Source of the DNA: Blasia pusilla
Lineage: Eukaryota > Marchantiophyta > Marchantiopsida > Blasiales
Assembly (NCBI GenBank): GCA_050084515.1
Contig: CM114274.1
Coordinates: forward strand, 20,770,001-20,834,000
Reading direction: 5' to 3'
Length of the DNA: 64,000 bases
Positions 11,030 through 20,946 of this stretch are shown here, piece after piece; positions within the stretch are counted from its first letter, which is position 1, and every line of letters starts with the position of its first letter. The position numbers and the translations under genes were made by a program. The notes below the pieces were generated by a model that searched no databases, was not told the origin of the DNA, and saw only the letters and a list, made by a program, of their open reading frames with translations.

Positions 11030-11765
11030 CCGACGACTTTGACGGGTTGCACGCTTCTCGAGGGTTCAAGGCATCCATCCTCGTGGCAACCTGTCGGAGA
11101 CCGACAAGTTGCGTGCCTCCACCGTCTTTGGACAAGAACACGAGGTACTCGCGCAACCCGTCGGAGACTGACAGGTTGCGCCCCTATGCCGTCTTCGGAC
11201 AAGAACGCGAGGTACCCGCGCAACTCGTTAGAGACTGGTGGGTTGCACGCTTCCATCGTCTTGGGATAACAAGGTGGGCTTCCCGCGTAACTCGTCGAAG
11301 GCCGACAGGTTGCACGCTTCCTTCATGTAAGCGTTACAAGGTGAGGCAGAAGCGTGCAACCCGTCCGCTTCGCACGGGTTGCACGCTTCGCTTATCTTGG
11401 GTTAATAGGCAAGATAACAGGGCAACCCGTCGATTATTGTCAGGTTGCACGCTTTTCTATCCCTCGGGTAACAATGCGACAAGCCATAGTTCTAAGGCAA
11501 CCTATTGCAATCCAACGGGTCACAATATCTTTCCTAAGTTGGACAATCCCGCAAAAGTCCCCAACGATTGGTTGCCTTAGCATATGCAAGCGATATCTTG
11601 TGTTTGATGCTAGCAAAATCGACTAAAAATACCTTTGGTCGGCAAGAAGGGAGTACCAACCCAACGGACTCCTACGGGTTCCAACAAAAAGAAGTGCATG
11701 CTTCGCAACCAACGTCTTTTATTCGCAAATTCTGCAACCCACCTAACTCTGACAGGTTGCAACAG
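11030..11765. repeat. Palindrome array in the divergent P2/P1 promoter, MULE A
   Basis: About ten palindromes lie between the two divergently transcribed genes: about 11026-11052, 11089-11114, 11154-11180, 11219-11245, 11287-11313, 11357-11383, 11420-11448, 11499-11522, 11658-11683 and 11735-11760. Most are spaced 63-68 bp apart. The interval holds no credible gene; the open frames across it are the palindromes translated. Confidence 0.82.
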
Positions 11766-11867
11766 AATTGAATCCATTGTGTTAGACATTTTCACCCACC
11801 AAACTTCATCTTGTCAGTCAAATTCTGTCAAGAGAATGTGAGTCCCTATTCACTAGAAATTAAACAT

Positions 11868-11892
11868 TCTCATCCTTATTCTCATTCTCATG
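11868..11892. repeat. Hexanucleotide (CATTCT) tract before P1, MULE A
   Basis: A short CATTCT/CTTATT repeat lies between the expected TATA position (here mutated to TAGAAATTAA near 11850) and the P1 ATG. The same tract is found in the same place in B (about 16930-16985), C (about 30614-30640) and D (43687-43775, longest). Confidence 0.65.
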
Positions 11893-11929
11893 CCAATTTA
11901 CTGTCTCCTCCCGGTGGAATCTTCTGGGA

Positions 11930-14884
11930 ATGGATAATTATGTGAAGCTCACTTGTGGTAGTCGTCTAGCGGCCCTTCCTCAATCAGAAATCATTCGACC
12001 GCAAGCTCGTGAGTCTTTCATAGTAGTGGATGAAAATTTTCTCTCGGTTCCATTTCTTCTCCAAATTGGAACCATCTTTGTATCCAAGGATGTTAGGGTG
12101 GACGGTACGGAGGACACCAACCGGGCCCTCTGTCCACCTACTCGTTCCTCTTGCAAGTATCAAACAATAGTTTGCTATCGTCTCTCGCCTTGAAAATATT
12201 CAAGCATATTCTTGTCGACGAGCTGCCGCCCACGTACCATGGTAATTGCAGTTTTGAGTTGCCTCCACTTGCTGCTCCTGCTCAAAAGAAAGATGGAGGA
12301 CGCTTGAAGGATATGGATAGAAAGTCTGATTGTCATCGATGGTGCAGGCTTCAATAGACTAGTGCTTCAATTCCAGATGGTCCTTGGATTGTCTCCCGCC
12401 GCCAATGCGTTGGAGCCTTGGAGTGTAGAAGTCCAGCATACCCGTATCTTGAGCGCAACGGGCGAGTCAGTACGTTGCAATTCCCCCCCTAGAATGCAGA
12501 AACTCCATACGAGGTTGGTGCCACCATACCGCCGGGAGGCCATCGATGTCCTCATAGTCATGCATCCCCCTTCTGCGTTGGAGCGTGTCTTGCATACATA
12601 TTTTTCATTGTTCACGACTTGGGCTCCATGTTAGAGTACACAAGGCTGGCAGTTCATGTTGGCTCCCACACTCATCCTATGACCGATGCAATTCAGAGAC
12701 ACATCAAGGAGGATTTGGCGAAGAAAAATGCCAAGATCTAGAGAAACTCTCCGGGTTCAAAGCCCAAAGTGATCAAGCTCACAACAACATCACAAATTTG
12801 TGAACAATTGCTTGGAATCCCTGGAGAGGGCGAGATCACGGCTGCTCATTAGAAACAACTCTGGGAAAATCTCGCATTTCTCGCTGATCTTGAATGCTTC
12901 CAGAATTTGCTGCCTCAAATACGGATATTGGATGGAAAGACGGCCGAAATGGATGCCATTGCCAGAATCAAGGCCAACTCCAAATTTCCATTCATTCAGA
13001 GATGGCAGTTCATGGGTCAGGGAGGCGAGGGATCCAGGGCCTATGTCTTCAAAATGTCAACCATACGTCCGTCGAGTGGCCTCGATCTTATAGATCGAAT
13101 GAGGGAAGGGGAAGATCTTTACGGAAGTTGGGTAAGCTTTGATATTTGCTACAGAGTGCTAAATGGATGGTTGACAATAGGTGCTCATGTTTATGACCAT
13201 GTGGAGAAGGGACTCAAAACTATATTTGTCTGTGAAGCAAAAGCTGAAGACGTTGGCAGTTTGAAGATGTGCTGGTTACTCTTATTGGAGATGGTGAAGG
13301 AAAACAAAAGGCCACCTCCAGAAATTTATGGGTTCATGGTGGACAATGCACAACCTGGGTGGATTGCTATCAGGGAAGTGTTTTGGGGTGGAGAGGTTCA
13401 ACCGGAGAGGGAAAGGTCAGATGTTTTCCATTGGCAACAGTCTATGACCCGGTACACCAAATCTTGCATCAAGGAGAATAAGAGGACAGAGCATGTCACT
13501 CTACTCCAACGCTGCAAGGATAGCAAAACCTTGAAACATGCCATGGAATGCCAAGAAGAAATTCATGGGTGGTGGAACCCATATCTTCCTCACAAAAGGC
13601 TACGAGCTCTATGTTAGGGCGGCTGTGAGATCTGGTGATGAAAAACTCTATGTGGAAGCCTTCAACCGGTGCGTAGTAGGAACTCCCCTCGAGCAAGACG
13701 TACATATTGGTGGGGATATTTGTGGGCAGGTTTCAAGACGTCCCATACAGATGGTGGTAGAGCAGTCCGAGCGAGACTCGTGGAGACCAGATAAGTATCT
13801 TGACTTCAGGCAGGTGAAGAGCCAACATCGAGGAACGAATCCGATGACTGATTTGGACAAGGAAATTACGCCGCCCAGGTATTTGAGGACCGCGGACCGC
13901 TCCCAAATACGTGATGGAGTAACTTCTCCAAAATCAATAAATGTTTTATTTCAAAAGCCCTCCGTTGTTGGACGTCGGTAACATCCGATCGCTAGGGTGG
14001 TTCAACAATATGGGATTCCGGTCATGGAGGTGGATTACAACCTAAAACGGTGGCATATATCTTGGAGCAAACCCGGACGTGGACCCACTTGCAGGGTAGG
14101 ATCTGATGGCATTAGGAGAGCATGCGGTACTTTCCTAAATAAGAACTGTACAAGGATTGGACGACCACTGCCTGGGTTTTGGGGACTCAAAACCTTTGAT
14201 CGTTTCACGAGGACCAGGGATCAATTGAAGTACTTCTTCTGCCCAAATGAATCTTGCGCTTTCCAAAAGTCTTAACCGGCTGCCATTGGAGCTCCAGGGA
14301 ATACCCCCACGATTTGGCCCATTGCCATAGGTACGAATTGCACTCAGCACAAAGTGGACAATCTTACAAGTGCCGGTTTCAAACTCGTAGACGGATGAAG
14401 TTCGGAGCATGTTTGCATTACAGAGACCTTCGCATTTTGTATTCAACCCAAGATTGATGTCAACATGTACCCGGAGAAGGTGGATGATCTCAATCCACTA
14501 TTTTTGTTTGATTCTAGAAATGGGGTGAAAAGAAACAGAATGTGTAGGCCAACGGTGGAGAGAGCAAAGCGAAAGGCAAAAATGGAGATCATCGCCACAA
14601 AAGATGTCCACAATGGCAATGGAATAGGAAGGATGTATTGGGTCAGGAACAACACTGTAAATTCAAGTATCACAGGGGTGTATGTGGTGCACATCTGTTG
14701 CTTTCCCACATGTTCATGTGATGACTTTGTCCAAAGAGAGACAAGTGGCAAAAGGTATTTCCCTTGTAAGCACATGTACTACGTGTTGCTTGTAGTTTTA
14801 AGAGAGTTGGAGGTAAGAGTAGGAATCCACTATCCAATTCTGTCCCTCAAAGAAGTGCCAAGTATTTTAAACAAACCAATTTGA
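11930..14884 (+). pseudogene. MULE transposase P1, MULE A (deleted and frameshifted)
   Basis: The gene starts at MDNYVKLTCGS, conserved in all four readable copies, and ends with a complete SWIM zinc finger (CSC...PCKH, 14711-14773). In order: N-terminal region; GCM/WRKY-like zinc region (about 12330-12680, with the C-x-G-A-L-E-C, CPYLE and G-S-H-T-H-P blocks, here in several frames); DDE core with first D in VSFDICYR (about 13133-13157), second D in VDNAQPGW (about 13339-13362) and a following FHW block (about 13427); then the C-terminal part from GDEKLYVEAF. Compared with C, the end of exon 1, the whole intron and the start of exon 2 are missing: the sequence jumps from IHGWW to HIFLTKG near 13575. 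About 250 bp upstream of the zinc region is also missing. Not functional as it stands. Confidence 0.8.
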
Positions 14885-15302
14885 GGATGCAAAATGAGGT
14901 TTCAGATTGTACTTTCATTTTTCCAGAACCTTCACTTTGAGCTTCAACTCTATTTTTCCCAGGGCAAATGATAGATTTTTTCCAGACCTTGGACGGAAAA
15001 AGTGATTGGTTCCACACTTATCATTCCACTGATTTTTCAGTTTTCTAAATTTTGTGCAATTTGCAACTCGTCGGACTCACATGGGTTGCCAGAATATGAA
15101 AGAGGGAAAAAAATGGGGGACTGCTTAATAATTGAGCAATAAAGTGCAAAAAAATTCACACAAAAAGTTTCCTCTCTTCAACCCAACGGAAACTCTCTTC
15201 AAATCATAGGAAACTCTCTTAAAAAAAGCATCTATTTCGGTTGAAGGTAGTTTCCTCTCTCCTCTCTCCTCTCCTCCTCTCTTCCTCTCCTCTTACCGCA
15301 CC
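14885..15302. repeat. Right subterminal region and right terminus of MULE A
   Basis: This is AT-rich DNA with one palindrome remnant (about 15062-15088), then GGTTGAAGGTAG and a pyrimidine tract (CTCCTCTCTT units) ending CTCTTACCGCACC at 15302. It matches, inverted, 39295-39731 of copy D nearly base for base. I see no gene in it. Confidence 0.75.
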
Positions 15303-15312
15303 TCTTCAAACT
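15303..15312. repeat. Target-site duplication of MULE A, right
   Basis: TCTTCAAACT, identical to 4922-4931. Joining the flanks restores the P1 exon of copy B. Confidence 0.88.
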
Positions 15313-16909
15313 GCCAACGTCTTCTGCTTTTACTTCATAGACAAATATAGTTTTGAATCCCTTCTCCACATGGTCATAAATGTGAGCACCCATTGTTAAC
15401 CATCCGTTCAGCACTCTGTAGCAAATATCAAAGGTTACCTAGCTCCCGTAAAGATCTTCCCCTTCCCTCATTCGATCTATAAGATCGAGGCCACTTGACG
15501 GACCTGTCGTTGACATTTTGAAGACATAGGCCATGGATCCTTTGCCTCCTTGGCCCATGAACTGCCATCTTTGAATGAATGGAAATTTGGAGTTAGCCTT
15601 GATTTTGGAAATGGCATCCATTTCGGCCGTCTTTCCATTCAGTACCCGTATTTGATGCAGCAAATTCTGGAAGCATTCAGGATCAACGAGAAATGGGAGA
15701 TTTTTCCATATTTGTTTCTCCTCAACAGCCGTGATCTCGCCCTCTAGGGATTCCAAGTAGTTATTTGCAAATTTGTGATGTTGTTGTTAACTTGATCAAT
15801 CCGGGCTTTGAACCCAGAGAGTTTCTGTAGACCTCAGCCACTTTCTTCGCCACATCCTCTTTGATGTGTCTCTGAATTGCATCGGTCATAGGATGAGTGT
15901 GGGAGCCAACATGAACTGACAGCCTTGTATACTCTGACGTGGAACCCAAGTTGTGGACAATGAAAATTATGTGTGCAGGACATGCTCCAATGCAGAAAGG
16001 GGATGCCTGACAATGAGGACATGGATGGCCTCCCGGCGGTATGGTGGCACCGACCTCATATGGAGTTTCTGCATTCTTGGGGGAGAATTGCGACGTATTG
16101 ACCCGCCCGTTGCGCTCTAGATATGGGCATGCTGGACTTCTACACTCCAAGGCTCCAACGCATTGGTGGCGGGAGACAATCCAAGGACCATCTGGAATTG
16201 AAGCACTAGTCCGTTGAAGCCTGCACCATCGATGACAATCAGACTTTCTGTCCATACCCTTCAAGCATCCTCCATCTTTCTTTTGAGCAAGAGCAACAAG
16301 TGGAGGCAACTCATGCAATTACCATCGTACATGGGCGGAAGCTTGTCGACAAGAATGTGCTTGAACATTTTCAAGGCCAGAGATGATAGCAAAATATTGC
16401 TTGATACTCGCAAGAGGAACAAATAGGAGGACAGAGGGCCCGGTTGGTGTTTGACAGATCCACAAAGGTTGACGACATCCAGAATGTCTTTAGGAAGTAC
16501 AAAATTGTTACGAACAAAGTTGGAGTCGATGCCGGATCTACCGAGCTAGGAGTTGCAAATGTAGAGCTTGGTGCACTAGGAAATTCTCGACCGTCTACTT
16601 GGGAAACTGAGGAATTTAGAGGGAAGCCGTAAATTCTGTATTGACCATTTGCGGGAGATAGGATCTACAATCACTGGCTGGATTATGGTCTACAATCACT
16701 GGCTGGATTGTCTCACCTATTATGTCCTCCGTACCGTCCACCCTAACATCCTTGGACACAAAGATGGTTCCAATTTGGAGAAGAAATCACATTGAGAGAA
16801 AAATTTCATCCATTGGTATGAAAGCCTCATAAGCTTGCGGTCGAACAATTTCTGATTGAGGAAGGGCCGCTAGATGACTGCCACAAGTGAGCTTCACATA
16901 ATTATCCAT
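15313..16909 (-). pseudogene. MULE transposase P1, exon 1 (5' part), copy B
   Basis: The start ATG (MDNYVKLTCGS) is at 16909. The best open piece (15761-16318) encodes the GCM/WRKY-like zinc region: PWIVSRHQCVGALECRSPACPYLERN, split here only by drift, then CPHC, C-x-x-H and the G-S-H-T-H-P ligands. Further on come the block ending RMREGEDLYGS (15439-15756) and the first DDE aspartate region (15232-15414). The gene is then cut by MULE A and continues at 4931. There are stops in the N-terminal part (about 16430-16860). WRKY-GCM1-type zinc modules are known in MULE transposases, where they are thought to bind the termini. Confidence 0.78.
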
Positions 16910-18055
16910 TCCCAGAAGATTCCACCGGGAGAAGACTGAGAATAAGAATGAGGATAAGAATGGGTATGGGTATGAGAATGAGAATGTTTAATTTATAGTG
17001 AATAGGGACTCAGATTCTCTTGACAGAATTTGAGTGACAATATGAAGTTTGGTAGGTGAGATTGTTTGACATGATGGATTCAATTTTGTTGCAACCTCTC
17101 GGAGTCCCATGGGTTGCAAAATTTGGGAATCAGAGACGTGGGTTGCGAGGCACCCAGTTCCGTCTTTTGTTTCCGTGTCCCAATGCAAGTTGTAACCCGT
17201 AGGAGTCTGGTGGGTTGGTATCCCCTTCTTGCCGACCAATGGTCTTTTGAGTCAATTTTGCTAGCATTAAACACGAGACATTGCTTGCATTTGCTAAGGC
17301 AACCAATCGTTGGGGACTGTTATGGGATTGTCCAACTGAGGGTAGACTTTGTGACCCGTCGGATTGCAAGGGGTTGCCTCAGAACTATGCGTTGTCGGAT
17401 TGTTACCCGAGGGATAGAAAAGCATGCAACCTGTCGGTAACCGACGGGTTGCCCAGGTACCTTGCCTATTACCCCAAGATGAGGGAAGTGTGCAACCGTC
17501 GGCCTTCGACGGATTGCGTGAGTGCCTTGCCTTGTAACGCTTACATGAAGGAAGCGTGCAACCCGTCGGCCTCTGACAAGTTGCGCGGGTACCTCGCGTT
17601 CTTGCTCGAAGACGGCGGAGGCGCGCAATTTGTCAGTCTCCGACAGGTTTCCAGGATAGCTCGGATTTTTAACCCTAGGAGGACGGATGCCTGCAACCCA
17701 CGGGAAGCGTGTAACCTGTCGGAGCTGTCGGGTTGGTGGTTTTCACGTCCTGACTTTCATAACAGCCGACACATCGCCGTCGAAATGACGGTGCAACCCA
17801 ACGGTCAGCCCAACGGCTTGAAAAGTATCAATAGGTTTCACGATCTCGATTGCTCTTCCGCGCAGCAATTGACTAGATACCAAGGGACGCTTTACACGGC
17901 GACTCATCGCGAGACGATTCGAGCAACTCATCGCGAGATGATTTGAGCGACTCATCAAGGCGACTCATCACGACATCAGCAAGGCGACTTATCGAGGCGA
18001 CTCATCATGCACAGAAAGTAACTTTGTTATCGAGGAGGAGGCATTTTCGGGAACA
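16910..18055. repeat. Divergent promoter of copy B with palindromes
   Basis: No gene. From left to right: hexanucleotide tract (about 16930-16985); TATA box of P1 on the minus strand (TTTATA at about 16992-16998); palindromes at about 17090-17116, 17191-17218, 17354-17378, 17426-17452, 17491-17516, 17557-17583, 17626-17650 and 17712-17738; a degraded P2 TATA (TATCAATAG, about 17826); and a stretch of CGACTCATCG-type short repeats (17900-18005) upstream of the P2 ATG. Confidence 0.75.
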
Positions 18056-19238
18056 ATGACGAGGAAAAAATCTCAAGCAAGCAAGGTTGGGAGCTTCACT
18101 CCCAAGTCCATGAGGACTCTTGCGTCACCATCTCCATGGCCTCGTTCGGCCAATGAGATAAGGCAGCAAGAGATTGAGGAGCGAGAGCTTCTTGCAAAAC
18201 GTATTTTGGAGGCGCTCGAAAAATAGAACGCAAAGGCTGAGGAGTTGCAGGCCTTGAAGAAAAGGATCGCCGAGGAAAAGCGTGAAAAGAAGCGTCTGGA
18301 CGCGTCAGTGAGGAGAGCAGAATAGGAAAAAGCTCGAAGGGAAAAAGCGATTGCCATTGAAGAAAGCCTGGCCCGTCCAACGGAAAGTGTGGAGACGTAG
18401 GAAATATCCCCGATGAAGTACGGGGACACAATCAATATAAAATCGGTTGAGGAAACGGCTGAAGTTTAATGGATGGATGATGAGGTCATGAGGACCGCCA
18501 GCGTGGAGATGGTGGACATCTCTGAGGAAGCAAGAGAGTAGTGTTCCTTGTCTCTGAGCCCGACGGAAGAAATCGACCTCTATCGGATCGACGAGTTTCG
18601 AGTGGACTTGCCAACTACTATCCCAGAGAAGTTGGAGGGCCAAGACACCAACCCAATCTTTGAGCAGATAAGAAACAATCTTTGATCTTTGAGTTATGTG
18701 AAGGTCCATGTTGCAATTCATTGGCAATTCAATGTAGTTTATTGACTTAGTCCCCGTTGTGACAGGTTGTAAAGCAGATGGCACTGATGGAGGGCCAGAA
18801 CGCCCCAAGAATTCCACTTTGCCGATTGAAGACAATGGAGTACATCCGAGAAATTCACTCTGACGAGGATATTGCAAAGCTGAAACAGTCGGCAGTGACA
18901 ACATCCTACGTCGACAGCTTCCCTCTGTTCTATGTTCACCCTTACGATCAACATTGAACCCAAGCGCTGGTGACGGAGGAGGATTTGGAAGCGCTCGACA
19001 CATTCTGGAGGATGAGAGATCAGGAATTCAGAAGAGCGATTGAGGGGAGGGAATTCAGCTGGATGTGGAACCTCTATTTCTTCATCTGGGATGGAAACCA
19101 TAGGTTGATGCCATGGACCCAGTTTGCAGAGGAGTGCCAAAATTCATTGGAGGCGCATTTTTGTGTGAAGGCAGTCGTGCTAAATCCATACCCTCGTCAC
19201 ATGGCGACGATGGAAATGGCCATGCATGCCATGAACAC

Positions 19239-19767
19239 GTAAGTTTCCTCTTCCTTTATTTTTGCTGCAAAGTGTCGGACTCTGACGAGTTGTTTAACTA
19301 GTGGTAAAAAAACATCGGATGCCTTAAAGCAACTCGTTGGAGTTTGACAAGTTGCTTGATTGGCCGCTGTTTTTAGGATGTTTTTGGCCAAAAGCAACTT
19401 GTCAGACTCCGACGGGTTGCATTCGCCACCACGGGTAGGTGATCGGAGTAGGGGAGCTTGAGTTTTGGCGTCAAATTGCAGCTTTACTTGAAATTGCGCA
19501 ACCTGTCGGACTCCGACGGGTTAATATGTTCACTTTCTCCGCGGAAACCTCTCTCTGAATACAAATCATCTGACAATCCGTCGGAGTCCGACGGGTTGTA
19601 ACCAGGCAATCACAAATCTGAATGCAATCCGCCGGACTCCGATTGGTTGCAATATGTAGCTCTTAGCTACCATTTTGACCATGAGGTGTAGTGACCTGTC
19701 GAAGTCCGACGGGTTGCAGGAACCCATGTAGCTTGCAAAAATTCTTATAGTGTGTTTGGATGTGCAG
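19239..19767. repeat. P2 intron 2 of copy B, palindrome array
   Basis: This intron contains about eight diverged palindromes, near 19267-19292, 19329-19355, 19392-19419, 19498-19523, 19574-19599, 19623-19650 and 19692-19718. The centres are mostly 50-70 bp apart. Confidence 0.8.
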
Positions 19768-19790
19768 GATTGTATCCGAGGGGAACGTCA

Positions 19791-19795
19791 CCCAC
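19791..19795. repeat. Target-site duplication of the Gypsy element, left
   Basis: CCCAC immediately before the 5' LTR, repeated at 55696-55700 after the 3' LTR. Five bases is the usual length for LTR retrotransposons. Confidence 0.88.
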
Positions 19796-20796
19796 TGTCG
19801 CGACCCTCATGACCAAACAAGTGCCAAGCGGAACATCGGAACATTAGCGGGCTCACGCTAAGATGGTTTGCGCGTTGGAGTTGTCTCAAAGAGGAGACAA
19901 GAGACAAGACGCGAGCGAGGAGTCGCGTTTCAGATGTTATGGTCGCGACTAAGAAACCTGGACCAAACGCGGAATGAGACTTGAAAGAAGTCGAGTCTAG
20001 GAAGTGGGTTGCCAAAGGAAAGATCCGGATTTGGAACGCCACTAGCGTTTGAGAGTTTCTGACTGTATTTATGGCCATAACTTTTAGCGCCAAGATGCGT
20101 TTGAAACAAATAAGGTGCGTTGGAAAGCTTATAGAGAGCCGGTCCAAACGCACCAAAGATCGCTGCAAACGCATAAGCAGCGGCCGCGATACAACCCAAA
20201 AACGATTGTAAGTGGAGTCGGGTTGAGGGCCACAATGAAGGGCCCGACCCTCTTTACCCAAAGGGGAGGGGTTATTGGAGAACCCCAGAAGTACTAGTAA
20301 GGGGGAAGGTCTCCAAGAGTGCTTGGAACCCAAACCCCACTTTGGGCGCCGCGGGGCGGCCCAAGGGCATGGAACAGAACGCGAGTTTGGGGGTTGGCTT
20401 GGAAAACCTGCACCAAGTCCATTGAGGCGATTTTAGACATCCCTCTTGGATTCCACCCCGCGACTCAATTACTTGGGTCTCGGTTCGGAACTCACCCGAG
20501 GACCGTTGAAAAATTGGGATCGCTAGGCACGCAATTGCCATTTCAGATCCCTGGACCAACCAGGAAGTCTGTTCCAAGTCTTGAAGGACTTGCCATGTTT
20601 TGGAAACTAGGAACTAAGGAAGGTTGAGCTTGATGAGACGCTGAGTTGAGGACTCGGTGGGTTGGAACGCTGGTTGGCCCAGACCGACTAACGAGAGTGC
20701 GTGTTTGGGTGCAGATCAGCGATGAGTTCGTGACCTACTGAACGTACGCTTCCGCAACACCTAAAATTGACGTTCAAGGAGAGTAGGGTCGCGACA
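19796..20796 (+). repeat. 5' LTR of the Gypsy chromovirus
   Basis: TGTCGCGACC...GTCGCGACA, about 1001 bp, matching 54694-55695. The minus-strand open frames inside it recur in both LTRs and are not genes. Confidence 0.9.
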
Positions 20797-20798
20797 AG

Positions 20799-20816
20799 TG
20801 GTATCAGAGCAAATCC
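20799..20816 (+). other. Primer binding site (initiator tRNA-Met)
   Basis: TGGTATCAGAGC, two bases after the LTR, is complementary to the 3' end of plant initiator tRNA-Met, the usual primer of chromoviruses. Confidence 0.88.
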
Positions 20817-20946
20817 TTGGTGAGCGAGAACTTGGGGTCGTGGGATCAACGGGACGCTTGGGGAAACTCAAAGGTAGCGGCTAGACTCAGACGCTCGAGG
20901 AGGGACGCAAGAAACGAGGAGGAGATCTGAGTGAGTTGGCTTGGAA

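Larger units (their letters stand above)
4932..15302 (+). mobile_element. MULE A: two-gene Mutator-like element (10.4 kb)
   Basis: This is the best-delimited copy. The left tip AGGGGGCTGGTATTCTG and the right tip CTCTTACCGCACC are bounded by the perfect 10-bp repeat TCTTCAAACT. Order: left terminus, subterminal tandem duplication, P2 on the minus strand (6800-10665), palindrome-bearing divergent promoter, P1 on the plus strand (11930-14884), right subterminal region, right terminus. It landed in exon 1 of the P1 gene of an older copy (B). Both genes carry internal deletions relative to copies C and D (P2 exon 3 and the P1 exon 1/intron junction), so this copy is probably non-autonomous although its ends are intact. 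Confidence 0.85.
18056..19795 (+). pseudogene. P2, exons 1-3 (start), copy B
   Basis: Exon 1 is 18056-18667 (MTRKKSQASK, coiled coil, several in-frame stops; the donor GT is changed to AT). Exon 2 is 18766-19238 (ParB/Srx-like: R-I-P-L-C block, EIHSDEDIAKLKQSA, then IWDGNHR at about 19084-19107, donor GTAAGT). Exon 3 starts at 19768 after GTGCAG and is broken at 19795 by the Gypsy element, resuming at 55701. The order of domains and splice sites matches C and D. It is the most decayed P2 copy, in keeping with being the oldest layer. Confidence 0.78.

Noticed and set aside
4932-15302. Helitron or CACTA interpretation of the large element
   Set aside because: The 10-bp target duplications, MULE-type DDE and SWIM motifs, and lack of TC...CTRR or CACTA ends argue for a MULE.
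19788-20333. 181-codon minus-strand frame in the 5' LTR, repeated at 54821-55231
   Set aside because: It recurs in both LTRs, has no recognisable domain and overlaps the LTR promoter region, so it is a chance frame in GC-rich LTR DNA.
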